The notes beneath the pieces were generated by a model. The model worked only from the letters and a program-made list of their open reading frames with translations. It was not told where the DNA came from and did not search any database. Made by a program: the position numbers and the translations under genes. Source: Cristatella mucedo (taxonomy: Eukaryota > Bryozoa > Phylactolaemata > Cristatellidae). Taken from it: a stretch of 64,000 nt of DNA. The stretch's first letter is position 1, and each line of letters begins with the position of its first letter. The stretch is from NCBI GenBank assembly GCA_009760855.2, contig WPIO01000051.1, positions 2,223,501 through 2,287,500 of the forward strand, in the 5' to 3' direction. This document shows, one piece after another, positions 21,657 to 35,000 of the stretch.

Positions 21657-24600
21657 CTGCAAAGAAAAGACGTAATCACCGAGAGCATAGATTGAGTGAT
21701 AAGAAACATGGTTGCAAAGCCCCAAGCACTTTAGTAGCTTGGGGAAATCAAGGCCTGACGCTAAGCAAAAAAGGAATAAGACGATGTGTCATTGACAAAC
21801 AGCTAATTTCTTTCTGCTTCGGTAAGTTTTGTTTGGTATTTAGATTATAGGACTTCACAGTAATTTCTTTTACTGTTATACTTATTTTTCTTTTCATGTT
21901 TGAGCGTTCGAGATCACGGTTGTAAAGGTGTCACGAGGATGTCGAATGCTGTGGATGTAGAACTTTAAAAACTTCATAGTCGGTTGAATTGTTATGCCTC
22001 GAGTCTAAAGTAGAAGTTACGGCGACAGAAGATGCTTCCAAAACTAGGAGGTAGGGCTTCCGGGACCTCGTGCCTAACTCTCATGTCCAAGATATCTGCG
22101 GCCAAAATGCTCATGACGAATAAAGCCGGTCGACACAAGGTGAGCCGATGGACAATCCCCATGAAGCTCGGCTAGGATTAGTCAGCTCAAAGCTAAGCCC
22201 ACCCTTAAAACGTTTAGGCCTCTTTTACTGACTGTCCGTAGGCACTTGCTTACCATCACTGTTGGTGAAAGGCAAAGAACTAAGCAAGTCCTATAAGCAA
22301 ATATAATATGGTACATTATTAAGCTACTCTTGAAGCCTTTCAAGGGGTTTGCCCATACAATGAGCTCTGATAATACACCCCAGAGCAATATAATGTGTAA
22401 ACGAAATATTTCCTGCCATCTTGAGGGAGGCTTATGGTCGAGATCAAAGCTAACTAGTCAGTATTCACATATATGTCAGAGGCTGGGAAGAAACTTCAAC
22501 AAAGATGCACCGAATTAAACTTGCTACTTTTGCTCAATAGTCACAGTGCCAGTTCAGGGCGTGCAAAGGGCATCACCGATTTCTTTGGCAGGTCACCGAA
22601 CAGCAAACGACAGTTATTCACTTTGAAATCAAACAGTGAGTGAACCCAGTCGTTCAAGCATGAGGCTCTCCAAATTAAACCTGAAGTCGGTAACATAATG
22701 TAAGGCCATGAAACTTATCATGCTTCTAATGGATTATTCCAAACGAAGCCGTGAGTAAGAAACTAGATTGCATCAAGGATGAGAGCAAATTCCAAAAGTA
22801 ATTATGGAATCACTTTCGAATAGCTGTAAGTTGTGGACCATGAGAGTCAGTTTAAGGCATGCAATCGGCAGGAGTTCTGCTTCTCGTCATAATTATTTAG
22901 TTTTGAGAGATTAGAAGATATACGAGAAAGAATCAGTAACAGGCAGACATATATTCGAGCTCGAGCAAACAAGAGGACCACATATTTAGACTTAAAATCA
23001 GAATGACACAGGTAAAGAAACGTTGAATGTTGTACGATCTAATAATCTTTTCCGGCAGGGCAGTGCAGAATTGAAACGAAAGTGGGCCCAGCACCGAGCC
23101 AGCAGAATCCATGGAATGATCCCTGATGTCGCCACGAGTCATTGTCGCAACCGCAAAGCCTCTCTAGTCTGCTGGGTAAGGCAAAAAGACTTAAACAAAA
23201 ATACCAACAAGATGGCCAAACAGCAGCAGCAGCGTGACAGCACGATAGTGTCACTGGTTCACCTCCAGTAAGCAGTTTTGTATTTGAGCCCCATCACGCC
23301 GCACATCCTTACAAGAGTAATAATAATAGTAATAATGCACCTGATAAAGCGCCCTCAGAGAACTCAATCTCTCTCTAGGCGCTTTACATTTGCTGCAAAG
23401 GGAAATACAATTGAATGGTGAGTAATATCATGCTTGATAAACAAACAAAATGAATAACATGGTTAGGAGTGACATGAACAGGGTCAGCATGCAAATGTGG
23501 TTAGTGGCAGCATGCACAGTGTCAGCACGAATAACCACATAAAGGACGAATCACAGAGACCCACTAAATGCTGCCCTAAATAGGTGTGTTTTCAAGTTCT
23601 TTTTAAATGTGGTCAGGTCAGGGGATGTTCTGACCCAAGTCGGGAGTGAGTTCCAGGTTTTGGGAGCATACGAGCTAAATACACGGTCTCCAAAGGATTT
23701 GAGGTTTGTACGAGGTATTTCTAGACTGTTGGATTCCGAAAAGCAGGTGGTACGATGCTTAGCCTGATGGGGTAGTATATCTGACAGATAGGCTGGCGCT
23801 AAAGAATGAAGTGACCTAAAAGTGAGCGACAAAACCTTGAAGTCAATCCGTTGCTTGACTGGTAGCCAGTGCAGGTCGGCAAGAAGTGGTGTGATGTGGC
23901 AACTGCGAAGCTTACGACAGACAAGCCTAGCTGCGGAGTTTTGCACCAGCTGCAATCGCCTGATCGCACATGCTGGTAGGCCAGTAAGCAGTGAGTTGCA
24001 GAAGTCGAGACGGGATGTCACGAATGCATGGACCAACTTAGACGTGGTATCCTTATCTAAACAAGCCCTAATTTTAGCAATGTTATGAAGCTGAAAATAG
24101 GCAGATTTGACTGTGGAGCTGATATGGTCGTCTAATGAGAGGTCGCTTTGGAATATGACACCTAGATTTCGAGCTGATTCAACAGGAGATATGCTGGCAG
24201 AGCCAATTTTGAGCTTCAGCCTTTCCAATTTGTAAATCACACTGGGTTTGCCCATAAATAGTAAGTTAGTTTTATCATCATTTAGTTTTAGAAAATTTGC
24301 TACCATCCATGTGCGGATGTCATCAATACATGCAGCAAGTGAGTTGAGAGAATTTGAGGTGCTCGAAGGCTGGGAGGGATCAAAGCAAAGGTACAACTGA
24401 GCGTCACCCGAATAGAAGTGAAAGCCTAGATTGTGCTTGGCAATCACATCAGCAAGAGGCAGAGTATAAACCGTGAAAAGAACCGGACCTAGCACGGAGC
24501 CCTAAGGTACCCCATATTTCAGAGGTACCTCAGATGATCAGATGATCAATGCAACGTGGCAGGGCAAGTGTCGGGCAACCAGCTCCATACACGGCAGTTG

Positions 24601-25892
24601 CAAACTATGCAATCAATCTGATGGAAAATGGAGAAGTACACATTCAGGAAAACCCAGTGAGGGCAGAAGACACAATTTGCAATAGACGTCGCAGTTTTTC
24701 CTGGCAGCTTTGACTGAAACCGTATTACGGTGGTTATGTTTATGTGCTCGAAAAAGCTGGTGCTGGTCATCCGGCCAGAACCCTAAATACACGAGTGCAC
24801 TAGATAGACTCGAAACGATAAGCTGGTCTTTAAGAGCTCTGGCGAATTCGGCAGCTGTACTTAAAGACCCAACACGCTTTCCCGCTTGTATGCGTCTGCA
24901 ATGCCGACTCGAGTTTTATGAGTCTGCAATAGCAGATGTGCAGATAACCTTGCTCCAGAAACTCACGAAGCGCTGATAATGCTCTGACCTCAATGACAGA
25001 GCAGCGAGGAGATGTCTCAAGGACTACATTTTCAGTGGCTAAGGCTCATCCCGAAGATTGGCCGTTCGTGGCCGACCCGGCAACCGGCTGCGGGAGCCCG
25101 GCCATGCCAGACCCTCCCCAAACGAACAAAGTGAGGCTAAGCGAGCTGAGTCCATGCCGGCCAAGCAGGCTGCACAACCACTCACTCGCTGGCTTCGCTG
25201 GCCCCCGCGGCTTTCTCTTGCTCCAAGTACTCCCTGATCCTGCTGACGGCGGCATGGCGGCACAGCTCCGTTAGGTCGCTGCCCGAGAAGCCCTCCGTCT
25301 GCCTAGCCAGCTTTGGCAGCAACTGTTCGACGTCGCTGATCTACAGTGACAGCAAGCTTCGTTAGCAGCTGCGCTGAGAGATGGGGGGGCGACAAGTAGG
25401 TGTGGTAGCAGCGGCAGGGGAACAGGGTGCAACAGGAGACCAGAGAAACTGTGACAAGACTTTTGCAGCCAAGACTAGCAAGAAGTCAGCCAAACTATAA
25501 GAGCTCCAGACATGGCAATTCAGCAGTTGCTATGGAGGCAACACACCCTCCAACAAGAACATCGGGCGGTGTCCAATGGCAGCAGTTTCGTAATACAAGA
25601 GCATGTGCAGCTGTCAGTTTAGACGTGTACACGAATTAATGCACTCCCTAAGCAATAAGGAAAGAGAGCTCGGGTCAGCACAGCTATCGTTAAAAGTGCA
25701 CATAGGATATGCACTAAGTCATAGGATAGACAGGTGGCTTGAGCTGACCAAAAGGTCACCGACCAGGAAGAATGCAAAGACCTATACATACATAAGATTA
25801 AGACTATACGTATGTTGTAGCTTTTTAAGTGCAGTGGTTCGAAACGCAGTAGATGCCACAGCTCAGGATGGATAGCACTTATGTGGGTCTCT

Positions 25893-25939
<47 letters not shown>

Positions 25940-25957
25940 ACAGAGACAGAGACAGAC

Positions 25958-26050
<93 letters not shown>

Positions 26051-29000
26051 GGTAAAGGAAGAAACCATGTCAGAAATGGGTAGACCAGGGGACCATTCAA
26101 AGAAAAGAAGAGAAAATGAGCAAGAAAGAGCAGAAGCTGACGAGGGTAAGCAAAAGGTAATGAGTGCAGGATGGACGTGTGGAAGGGTCGAACACAATAG
26201 CGCAAGGAAGCATCTTGACATTTTACCCACGGCAATGTCCAAACGATTCAAGAATGCAAACTGTGGTTTAGTGAACGAAAGTAGCAAACGTCTACCGACG
26301 ACTGCCACCACCAGTATATTTTCTACACACGTATCTAGGGGGAAGCTCAACTCTGTTCGCCCCCTCACACTCCCTTCTCTCCCACCTTCCTGTGATTGCC
26401 CATGCCACATCAATCACAGGGTGGCACGGCACAGCCTGAGCTTGCATGCCACATCGATCAAGGGGTGTACCTGCAGTCCAACTTCGATGTAACATCAAAG
26501 ACCAGCTCAGTCAGTACGACCCCGAAACTAAACAAATGTCGCTGGTTAGCTACTCTGCCACTCCATTAGCCAAGCAAAGAGCCCCTTCATAGTCGGAGCC
26601 AAGCAAAGAGCCCCTTCACAGTCGGAGCCAAGCAAAGAGCCCCTTCACAGTCGGGTCCCCTACTACTGGCCCTCCTTGCAGTCAGTAAATCAGCTACCAT
26701 ACCACGAGCCTGACAGGCCGATTCTGCTCGGCTCTTCCAACAGTCACCGTCTGCCTCGTTCAGCAAGCTTTCGATTGCACCCCCCCCCCAATTACAAGCA
26801 CGGGGAGCAATAAGCTGAACCACAAGTTACTAATGTTATTAGTTTAAAGTGCTTGCTCTTCTCGACCGAGTTTGTGGGTTCGAATCCTGAAGTAGGCGAT
26901 CTTTCAATGCCAACTGTAAGCAGTGGCGATAGCCACTAAGGCTCTACTGCTGCTACACAAAAGATGATGTTAAATCAGCTAACATACGAACTGAAGAGGT
27001 TGTTTTCAAAAGGACCCGGGGTTCGTTAGAGGTACAGCTAAATGAAATGAGTAGGAATGAGTCAGAAATGAGTCAGAAATAACTTTGGTATGAATGAAGA
27101 AACTAAGAAGTGTTTCTGATAAGTTGGCCGTTGCATCGACACTGGCAACGTTCACAGTCGAGACACCTAAAAACTTGAGACTATGCCATCAGTTTTGACT
27201 GGTAAGGGGGTACTGGTAGCTGACCTGAAGGATTGGAGTCTCGAGGGCCGGGTCAGAGGAATTAGGCAGGCGGTCTATGTCTTAGCGGCAGATTTATGAG
27301 GCAGCAGAACAATCAGGAGCAGACAAAAAACAACACGGATGCCGCATCCATAGACACATTGGGTGGGGAGATGCCGTGTCATTAGCAACTGGTGAATGTA
27401 AAATCTAAGCAGCAAGTCAGATCATGCGTATATGGCAGGGAATCCATACTGCAAAGCTGCCATAAGGAGCACACACCAGCAATGCACACCAGCTACCAAC
27501 GATCATACAGCTACACCGTACACAGTCAGCTTATAACACAATGACTGAAGGACAGCAAATAGACACAGTGCATACAGCATCGACCAAAATGCTCCACTCG
27601 ACAAACCAATACAGGGTGCAGAAGGTCACCTAGCGGGCAAGGCATTGCCCCTAGGTCTTCGCCCAGGGGCAAGGTGCTTGCTCTTTACAACCCAGGTCGT
27701 GGGTTTGAATCCTGCAGTAAGCAATCCTTTACTGCCCACTGCAAGTGGCGAGGCTGTCAAATAAGCAATCCATGAGCTATTTCAGACGTAACGACATTGC
27801 CAGACAAGCAGATCACGTTAGCAGAATTAGAGAGCACCGGAACCAGCAGTGGCAGCACTAGTAGGTTGGATGAAAAGTGACCATGTCTTTCTCACCTGCT
27901 CGTCTTTCAAGATAAGTTGGAGAATTTTCTCACGCTGCTTCATAACCTGCCGATATAAGTGAAATCGCATCGGTAGCGACTAAACATTTACAACGAGTCA
28001 CGACAGCACACACATTGATTTGTTCGACATGCAATGCCCTTAGCATGCGCCACCGCACTCCGGCATTGGCTAGCACAGGCAGTGGGGCGACACCGACAAG
28101 CCTTGCAGCAGTGGTCTGCCGGCATTTTCATAACACAATCATTTCATGCCTTGGGTCCCCAAGCCCAGCCTTAAGGTGCTTGCACATCTTGACCCAGGAC
28201 GCGGGTTCGAGCCCTTTAGAAGGAAATCCTTAATTGCTCATAGCAAGCAGAGTGGCAGCTGAAAATGATCTTCTGGCGCTATATGAATAAAGCTGCTGGA
28301 ACATTCGAACTTTCATTTTCTTTAACTTCAGCCACTAGTCCCCCTTACACAAATTCTGTATGGGCGCGCTTGCGGCAGTGCAAGTCCTATCAGACTTGAG
28401 TCATGCGATCCATACAAGTACCATGACCACAGTGGCAAAGCATTTACCACATGGCTGTTCGGAGGCACAAGGCACGGGTATGCTTTTACCAAAGCGCGAC
28501 TTTACTTTCGGTCTTGAAGAACTAGGAGCCACACGTGGCACTACCTTAACATGAAAGCCCAGAACTCGCACATCTGGCGTAAAAGAGACATGTTGAGTAG
28601 GTGAAGCACAGTGTGCACAGCAGCAGCAGCAGCAGGAGCCCTTCAGCATCTGAGTGCCAAAGAAAACCAACCAGTCTAACACATCTATTTGTGTGTTCCT
28701 GCTCATTACACACTCTTCATTCAACTTTAAAACATGCAGTATTGCAGAACTAACAGCAGTGCGTCGGCGACTTATGCCACAGATAGCAGGTAATGGCACT
28801 AGCAGGCTGGGCTGACTGATCATCTGCATTGTACGAAATAAAGAGGCACGGCAACAAGTATCCCCCACGCTTGCACACTGTAGGTTCTAAACATTTCTCC
28901 TTTTTAAAGCATTCAATTCTTAAGAAAAGTGAATTCTTATGGTCGGTTGAACCGAGCCCTTCCAATAAGCCCTAAACAAATCTTACTGGCCGAATGAACA

Positions 29001-32000
29001 AAGCTCCACTAGTAGTGGGCAATAAAGAACTGCCTGCTGTGTGACTCAAGCTCAGGATCGTGGTCATGAAGTGCTAATGCCTTACTCCTACGCTAAGACA
29101 GCTGAATTTGAAGCACTTAGCCACAGCGCAACCTTTCCACAATAAGAAGCACACGTTCAATATATAGCATGGCAAGTCAGGGCACAAAGCCGAAAGAGTA
29201 CTGGCCGGCTGCTTTTCAACAGCCTCATTCATATAGCGGCCGAAAAGCCTTCGCAGCAGCTATTATCCGCTTGCAGCAGGCATCAAAGGATTGCCTGCCG
29301 CAGGTGCTGACACTTTATAACCCAGATCCTGGGTCCGAGTTCTGCAGCAAGCGGCAATCGTAGGCAAGCCTGCTCACATAAAGAGGGGCATGCATCTATG
29401 TCAATGCATCTGTCAATTCTGCAGCCGCTTGAAAGGCTACCACTAAAACTGGTCGGCAATAACAAAAATGGGTAAAGACTTTTTACTACAATACATCTTT
29501 GGCATTAAATCGCTAAGAAACATTGGCCCACAATCAAAAGTATTAACAATGTCATCGAGTCCCTGCTCACAAAGTATGCAAATGTAGCTCCACAGTAAAA
29601 TCGACTACAGTCGAACAAATACACCTGGCATGCTTGCTTAAACATTCTAAGACATCGGTCGTCTGTCTTGGACGAAGCTTAAAGAGCCCGAGATGGGCAC
29701 CTCGATTGACTTTCTTGCATGTGTTTTTGAGACCAGCTTTACAGCTAGCTGAAAATTCCATTGCTATTTGCCTATTGCTGGCTCTTCCGAAGGCGGAGAG
29801 ACTATGGACCATCAACCTGAGTTATTGTGGATCTGCAGTTACAGCACAGTTCACATGGTTGCAGCTCACAACAGCAAGCTCCAAAGAAAAACTGCTCTAG
29901 CCTGGGCCCTCTAGCCATATTGTCTCCATTTGGCAAAGGTGGAACAATCCGGAGACTGATGGCAACAGCCAGATTTGAAGATACCTAATGTGGATAGAAA
30001 TTGGGGGTACCGGCTGATACATAAAGAATAACAGCTTGGAGGATGCAACACTCGGTCATAATCATCCCAACAAAGTGTTATGATTTTTTTCCAAAACGAC
30101 GGCTGTCCAAGCAGGCACACATTGAAGCCTGCACATGCTTAGCTGAGTGAGGATCGTCAGCCGAGGCAAGTCATAGTAGCTGATCCAACAGCCCCTTTTG
30201 TATAGCGACAGAAGAGCCTTTACAGCTATCACCACCGCTTGCAGCAGCAATAAAGGATCGCCCACAACAGGATTCGAACCCACAACGTCGGGGCCGAGAT
30301 CGTGAAAAGCAAGCACCTTATCTAGTGTGCATGCTTCCATAACCCCTTTCCAATAAGGATGTGATCTCGGACAGCCACAAAACTGCCGTGGAATTTAAAA
30401 ATATACTGCAGGAGAGGAGAGAGCGATGATTATGCTATTCGATTTTGCATCAGGAATAAAGAAGCCACGAAGCCTATCTTGCTGCTGTCACATGCCCTCT
30501 GACAGATACAAGTTAAGCCATGTCTTAAGTCGTGTCTCTAACAAACATGCTCTGCCAATGAAACGATGCTGTCGAGATCGCCAAGCAACAAAAGTGGCTG
30601 GCCAGCATATTCCCCCTCCCCACACGCACAGATCTTTATATTGAGACCATGAATCAAAGAACCACATGACACTTACAAAGTGCTAGTATTAATCTAACAA
30701 CACGCTAATGCAGTTGCTTTCGCATGCGGCACACTCTCACCGGTAGTTTGATGTTAAAGGTGCATGGCATACGCCGTAATATGGCGGCATCGAGGTCACT
30801 AGCTCTGTTCGTTGCACCCATAATCATAATGCGGGATGAGGAATCTGTCAACAATCCATCCCACAAGCTCATAAACTGTGCTTTAATCATAGCAGTGGAC
30901 TCATGATCGTGGGATGCGCGTGAGCGCAAGAAGGAGTCTGAAAGCAAACGAATTAGACTATTAGAGACATGGCATAAGTAACAAAGCGAAGTTGTATTAG
31001 CAACACAGCCAGGTACCGGTTGTGAAATACACAGCCATATTACCAATTTCGTCGATGAAAATGATTGTTGGCTGTATCTTTGCAGCCTAAAAAAAAATGT
31101 CTGAACTACAGCATTCAGCCTCGAAGGTGACTGCAAAGCTCAGAAAAACACCATTTCAGCAAATGGGGTCCATATCTGTGCAGCAGCCAGGGTTTTGAGA
31201 GTGCTACACATGTACATTTGCAACACTCACTGACTAGTGACAGTGGCTGACCAGTCAGTTGCATTCGTAACAGCAGTGACAAAGAATAAGCAATCGAATA
31301 GGAACATTAGCAAAAGCAATCAGCCTAAATTAAGCTTAAGCCTACCGCGAAAGTCGAATCCCAGAGGCAGAAAACATATGATCAGGGCTTTAGCCACACT
31401 TCCTGCATATATTGATGACATCCGCACTTGGATGGGATCAAACTCTCTGAAATTGAATGATGGTAAAACTAGCTTACTAGTTATGAGCAAACCAAGTGGG
31501 ATTCAGAAATTGGGAAGGCTAACGATCAAAATTGGCTCTGCAATATCTCCTGTTGAATCTGCACGAAATCAAGGTGTCGTGTTCCAAAGTGACCTTTCTT
31601 TAGACGACCACATCAGCTCCACAATCAAGTCTGCCTACTTCCAGCTACATAATACTGCTAAATTTCGGGCTAGTTTAGACAGGGATACCACATATAAATG
31701 GGCCCATACATTTGTGACATCAGTCTTGACTTGTGTAACTCACTGCTTGCTGGTCTACCGGCCTGTGCAATCAGGTGCTTACAGCTGGTGCAAAACTCTG
31801 CTGCTAGGCTTGTCTGTCGTGAGTGTCGCAATTGCCACATCGCACCAGTTCTTGCCGACCTGCACTGCCTCCCAGTCAACAACAAATCGACTTCAAGGTT
31901 TTGTCCCTCACTTTTAGGTCCATTCATTCTTTAGCTCCAGCCTACATATCAAATCTACTCCCTCACCATGCTAAGCATCGTGCCACCCGAATATCTGAAT

Positions 32001-35000
32001 CGTTTAGCTATACCTCGTACGAATATCGTATTCTTTGGAGATCGTGCCTTTAGAACCTATGCTCCCAAAACCTGGAAGTCACTTCTGACTGGCGTCAAGA
32101 CATCCGCTGACTATTAAACAGGCCATCTATTTGCCATCTATTTATGGCAGCATTTCGTGGGTCCTTGTGGTTTGTTCTTTGTGTGCTCGTGAGTGCTGAC
32201 ACTGGTGCATGCTGCCACTAACCGTATTTGCATGCTGACCCTTTGAATGTCACATCTAACCATGTTATGCTTGTTGTCATTGAGCATGCTACCACTAATC
32301 ATACGATCATGCTTCCTTTGCAGTACATGTAAAGTGCCTAGAAAGAGATTGAGTTCTCTGAGGGTGCTATAACAAACTTATTGTTATTGTTATTATTATT
32401 AGTAAACTGGTAGACACACACAGACACCAGCAGCCTTATGTTTTGCTGCACCTATCTTAAGTATAGCTGCTTGGTCGATTAATGATGTAGGAGTTTTAAA
32501 ATCTAGATGGGGGATCCAAACAAGTTACATGAACGCAAAAATTAACCCAACAGCCCAGCACTCGATTTATCTTACATTGCAAGCACAGTATGGGAGTAGA
32601 AGCACTCATTCTAGTATCACGTGGCCTCTAACGATTAGCGACCATTTCTGCTTTGGGTTTACACAGACTCGACGAGTTTCAGAGCTACATCGGATGGTTT
32701 AGCATGCCAACCCACTGCAATTTGTCCCTAGTAACCAGTGGTAGGATGCTACCATCTAGAGCTCCTAGTGGACACTGAACCACATACCATAGATGTTCAA
32801 TCGGCTTATGGTGGGGACGTGGATTCAACCATTGTAGCAGCATGGAATGAGGGGACCTGTAGAGAAATTGCCGTCCAACTCTGGCATCATGCTTCGGATT
32901 GCTGTCCTGTTGGTCAACCAAATTAGTGCCAAGCAGTCGAAATGCACTTTGCACAATGACGTCCAGGATTCGCAGTTAGCCCACTTAATTCAATAAGCCC
33001 TCAATGCAGTGAAGTGCAGCAAGAACACCTGTTGTGAGGCCTCCACATTAAATCACTGACCTTGACTTCGGTGTATGCTACAAGCAAGCATCCGAATACG
33101 CCTCCTCAATCCTTCGGCAAGCGTAAGATCATCGTTTGCAGTTGCCATAAGAATAAAAACTTTCTTGGGTGGAGAATACTTACCTCTAATCTTCGGTTGT
33201 CAAGTAAGTGTTCTACCACGCCCACTCAAGACTTGCTTCTTCACAAGGTTTCATCAGTAGAATAGCTATCTTTTCTACCCTTGCCGCAAACCCGTGTTCG
33301 TTTTTTGCCTTCACCTCACTGACATCTCTCTGAGGCGCATTTCGGTGCTAAGCTTGACTGTTTTGGCACGGACTCGAGCGGAAGCAAACACGCCTGCAGG
33401 CCCTCCATTTTCGGGAGCCAATCATCCCTCCGGTTAATAATAATAATAATAATAATATTGCACTTGATAAAGCGCCCTCGGAGAACTTAATCTCTTTCTA
33501 GGCGCTTTACATTTGCTGCAAAGTGATACACAATAGAATAGTAAGTAAAGTCATGCTTGAAAAACAAACAAAATGAATAACATGGTTAGGGGTTACATGC
33601 ACTGGGTCAGCATGCAAATGTGGTTAGTGGCAGCATGAACAGTGTCAGCACGCATAAGCACATCGAGGACGAATCACAAGGACCCACTAAATGCTGTCCT
33701 AAATAGGTATGTTTTTAAGTTTCTTTTAAATGTGGTCAGGTCAGGGGATGTTCTGATGCAGGTCGGGAGGGAGTTCCAGGCTGTGGGAGCATACGAGCTA
33801 AATGCACGGTCTCCAAAGGATTTAAGGTTTGTACGAGGTATTTCTAGACTGTTGGATTCCGAAAAGCGAGTGGTACGATGCTTTGCCTGATGGGGTAGTA
33901 TCTTTGAAAGATAGGCTGGAGCCAAAGAATGAAGAGACCTAAAAGTGAGCGACAAAACCTTGAAGTCAATCCGTTGCTTGACTGGTAACCAGTGCAGGTC
34001 GGCGAGAAGTGGAGTAATGTGGCAACTGCGACGCTCACGACAGACAAGCCTAGCTGCAGAGTTTTGCACCAGCTGCAATCGCCTGATCGCACATGCTGGT
34101 AGGCCAGTAAGAAGTGAGTTGCAGAAGTCGAGACGAGATGTCACGAATGCATGGACCAACTTGGACGTGGTATCCTTATCTAAACAAGCCCTAATTTTAG
34201 CAATGTTATGAAGCTGAAAATAGGCTGATTTGACTGTGGAGCTGATGTGGTCGTCTAACGAGAGGTCGCTTTGGAATATGACACCTAGATTTCGAGCTGA
34301 TTCAACAGGAGATATGCTGGCAGAGCCAATTTTGAAAGTCAGCCTTTCCAATTTCTGAATAACACTAGGTTTGCCCATAACTAGTAAGTTAGTTTTTATC
34401 ATCGTTTAGTTTTAGAAAATTTGCTGCCATCCATGATCGGATGTCATCAATGCATGCAGCAAGTGAGTTGAGAGAATTTGAGGTGCTTGAAGGCTGGGAG
34501 GGATCAAAGCAAAGGTACAACTGAGTGTCATCCGCATAGAAGTGAAAGCCTAGATTGTGCTTGGCAATCACATCAGCGAGAGGGAGAGTATAAACGGTGA
34601 AAAGGACCGGACCTAGCACAGAGCCCTGAGGTACTCCATATTTTAGAGGTACTTCAGATGATCTTTGTCCATTCACGTCAACACTCTGGAGTCTCCCACT
34701 GAGATAGGACCTGAGCCACTGCAGAGCAGTGCCAGTGATGCCCAGGCGAGATGAGAGGCGCTCTAGAAGTACTTTGTGATCGATGGTATCAAAAGCTGCC
34801 GAAAGATCGAGCAAAACAAGAAGAGACACTCTACCCATGTCTGCATTCCTAAGTAGGTCGTTGTATACCCGAAGCAATGCTGACTCTGTGGAGTGATTAG
34901 CTCTAAAGCCAGACTGGAACTTACTAGCAAGGTGTGAGGTTTCGATATACGAGTTCAGCTGTTCTGTCACCAACCGTTCCAGTGTCTTTGATAGGAATGG

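Noticed and set aside
25039-25274. Three overlapping frames across ATAD1 exon 9
   Set aside because: Only the frame that joins exons 8 and 10 has homology; the others are shadows or run into the intron.
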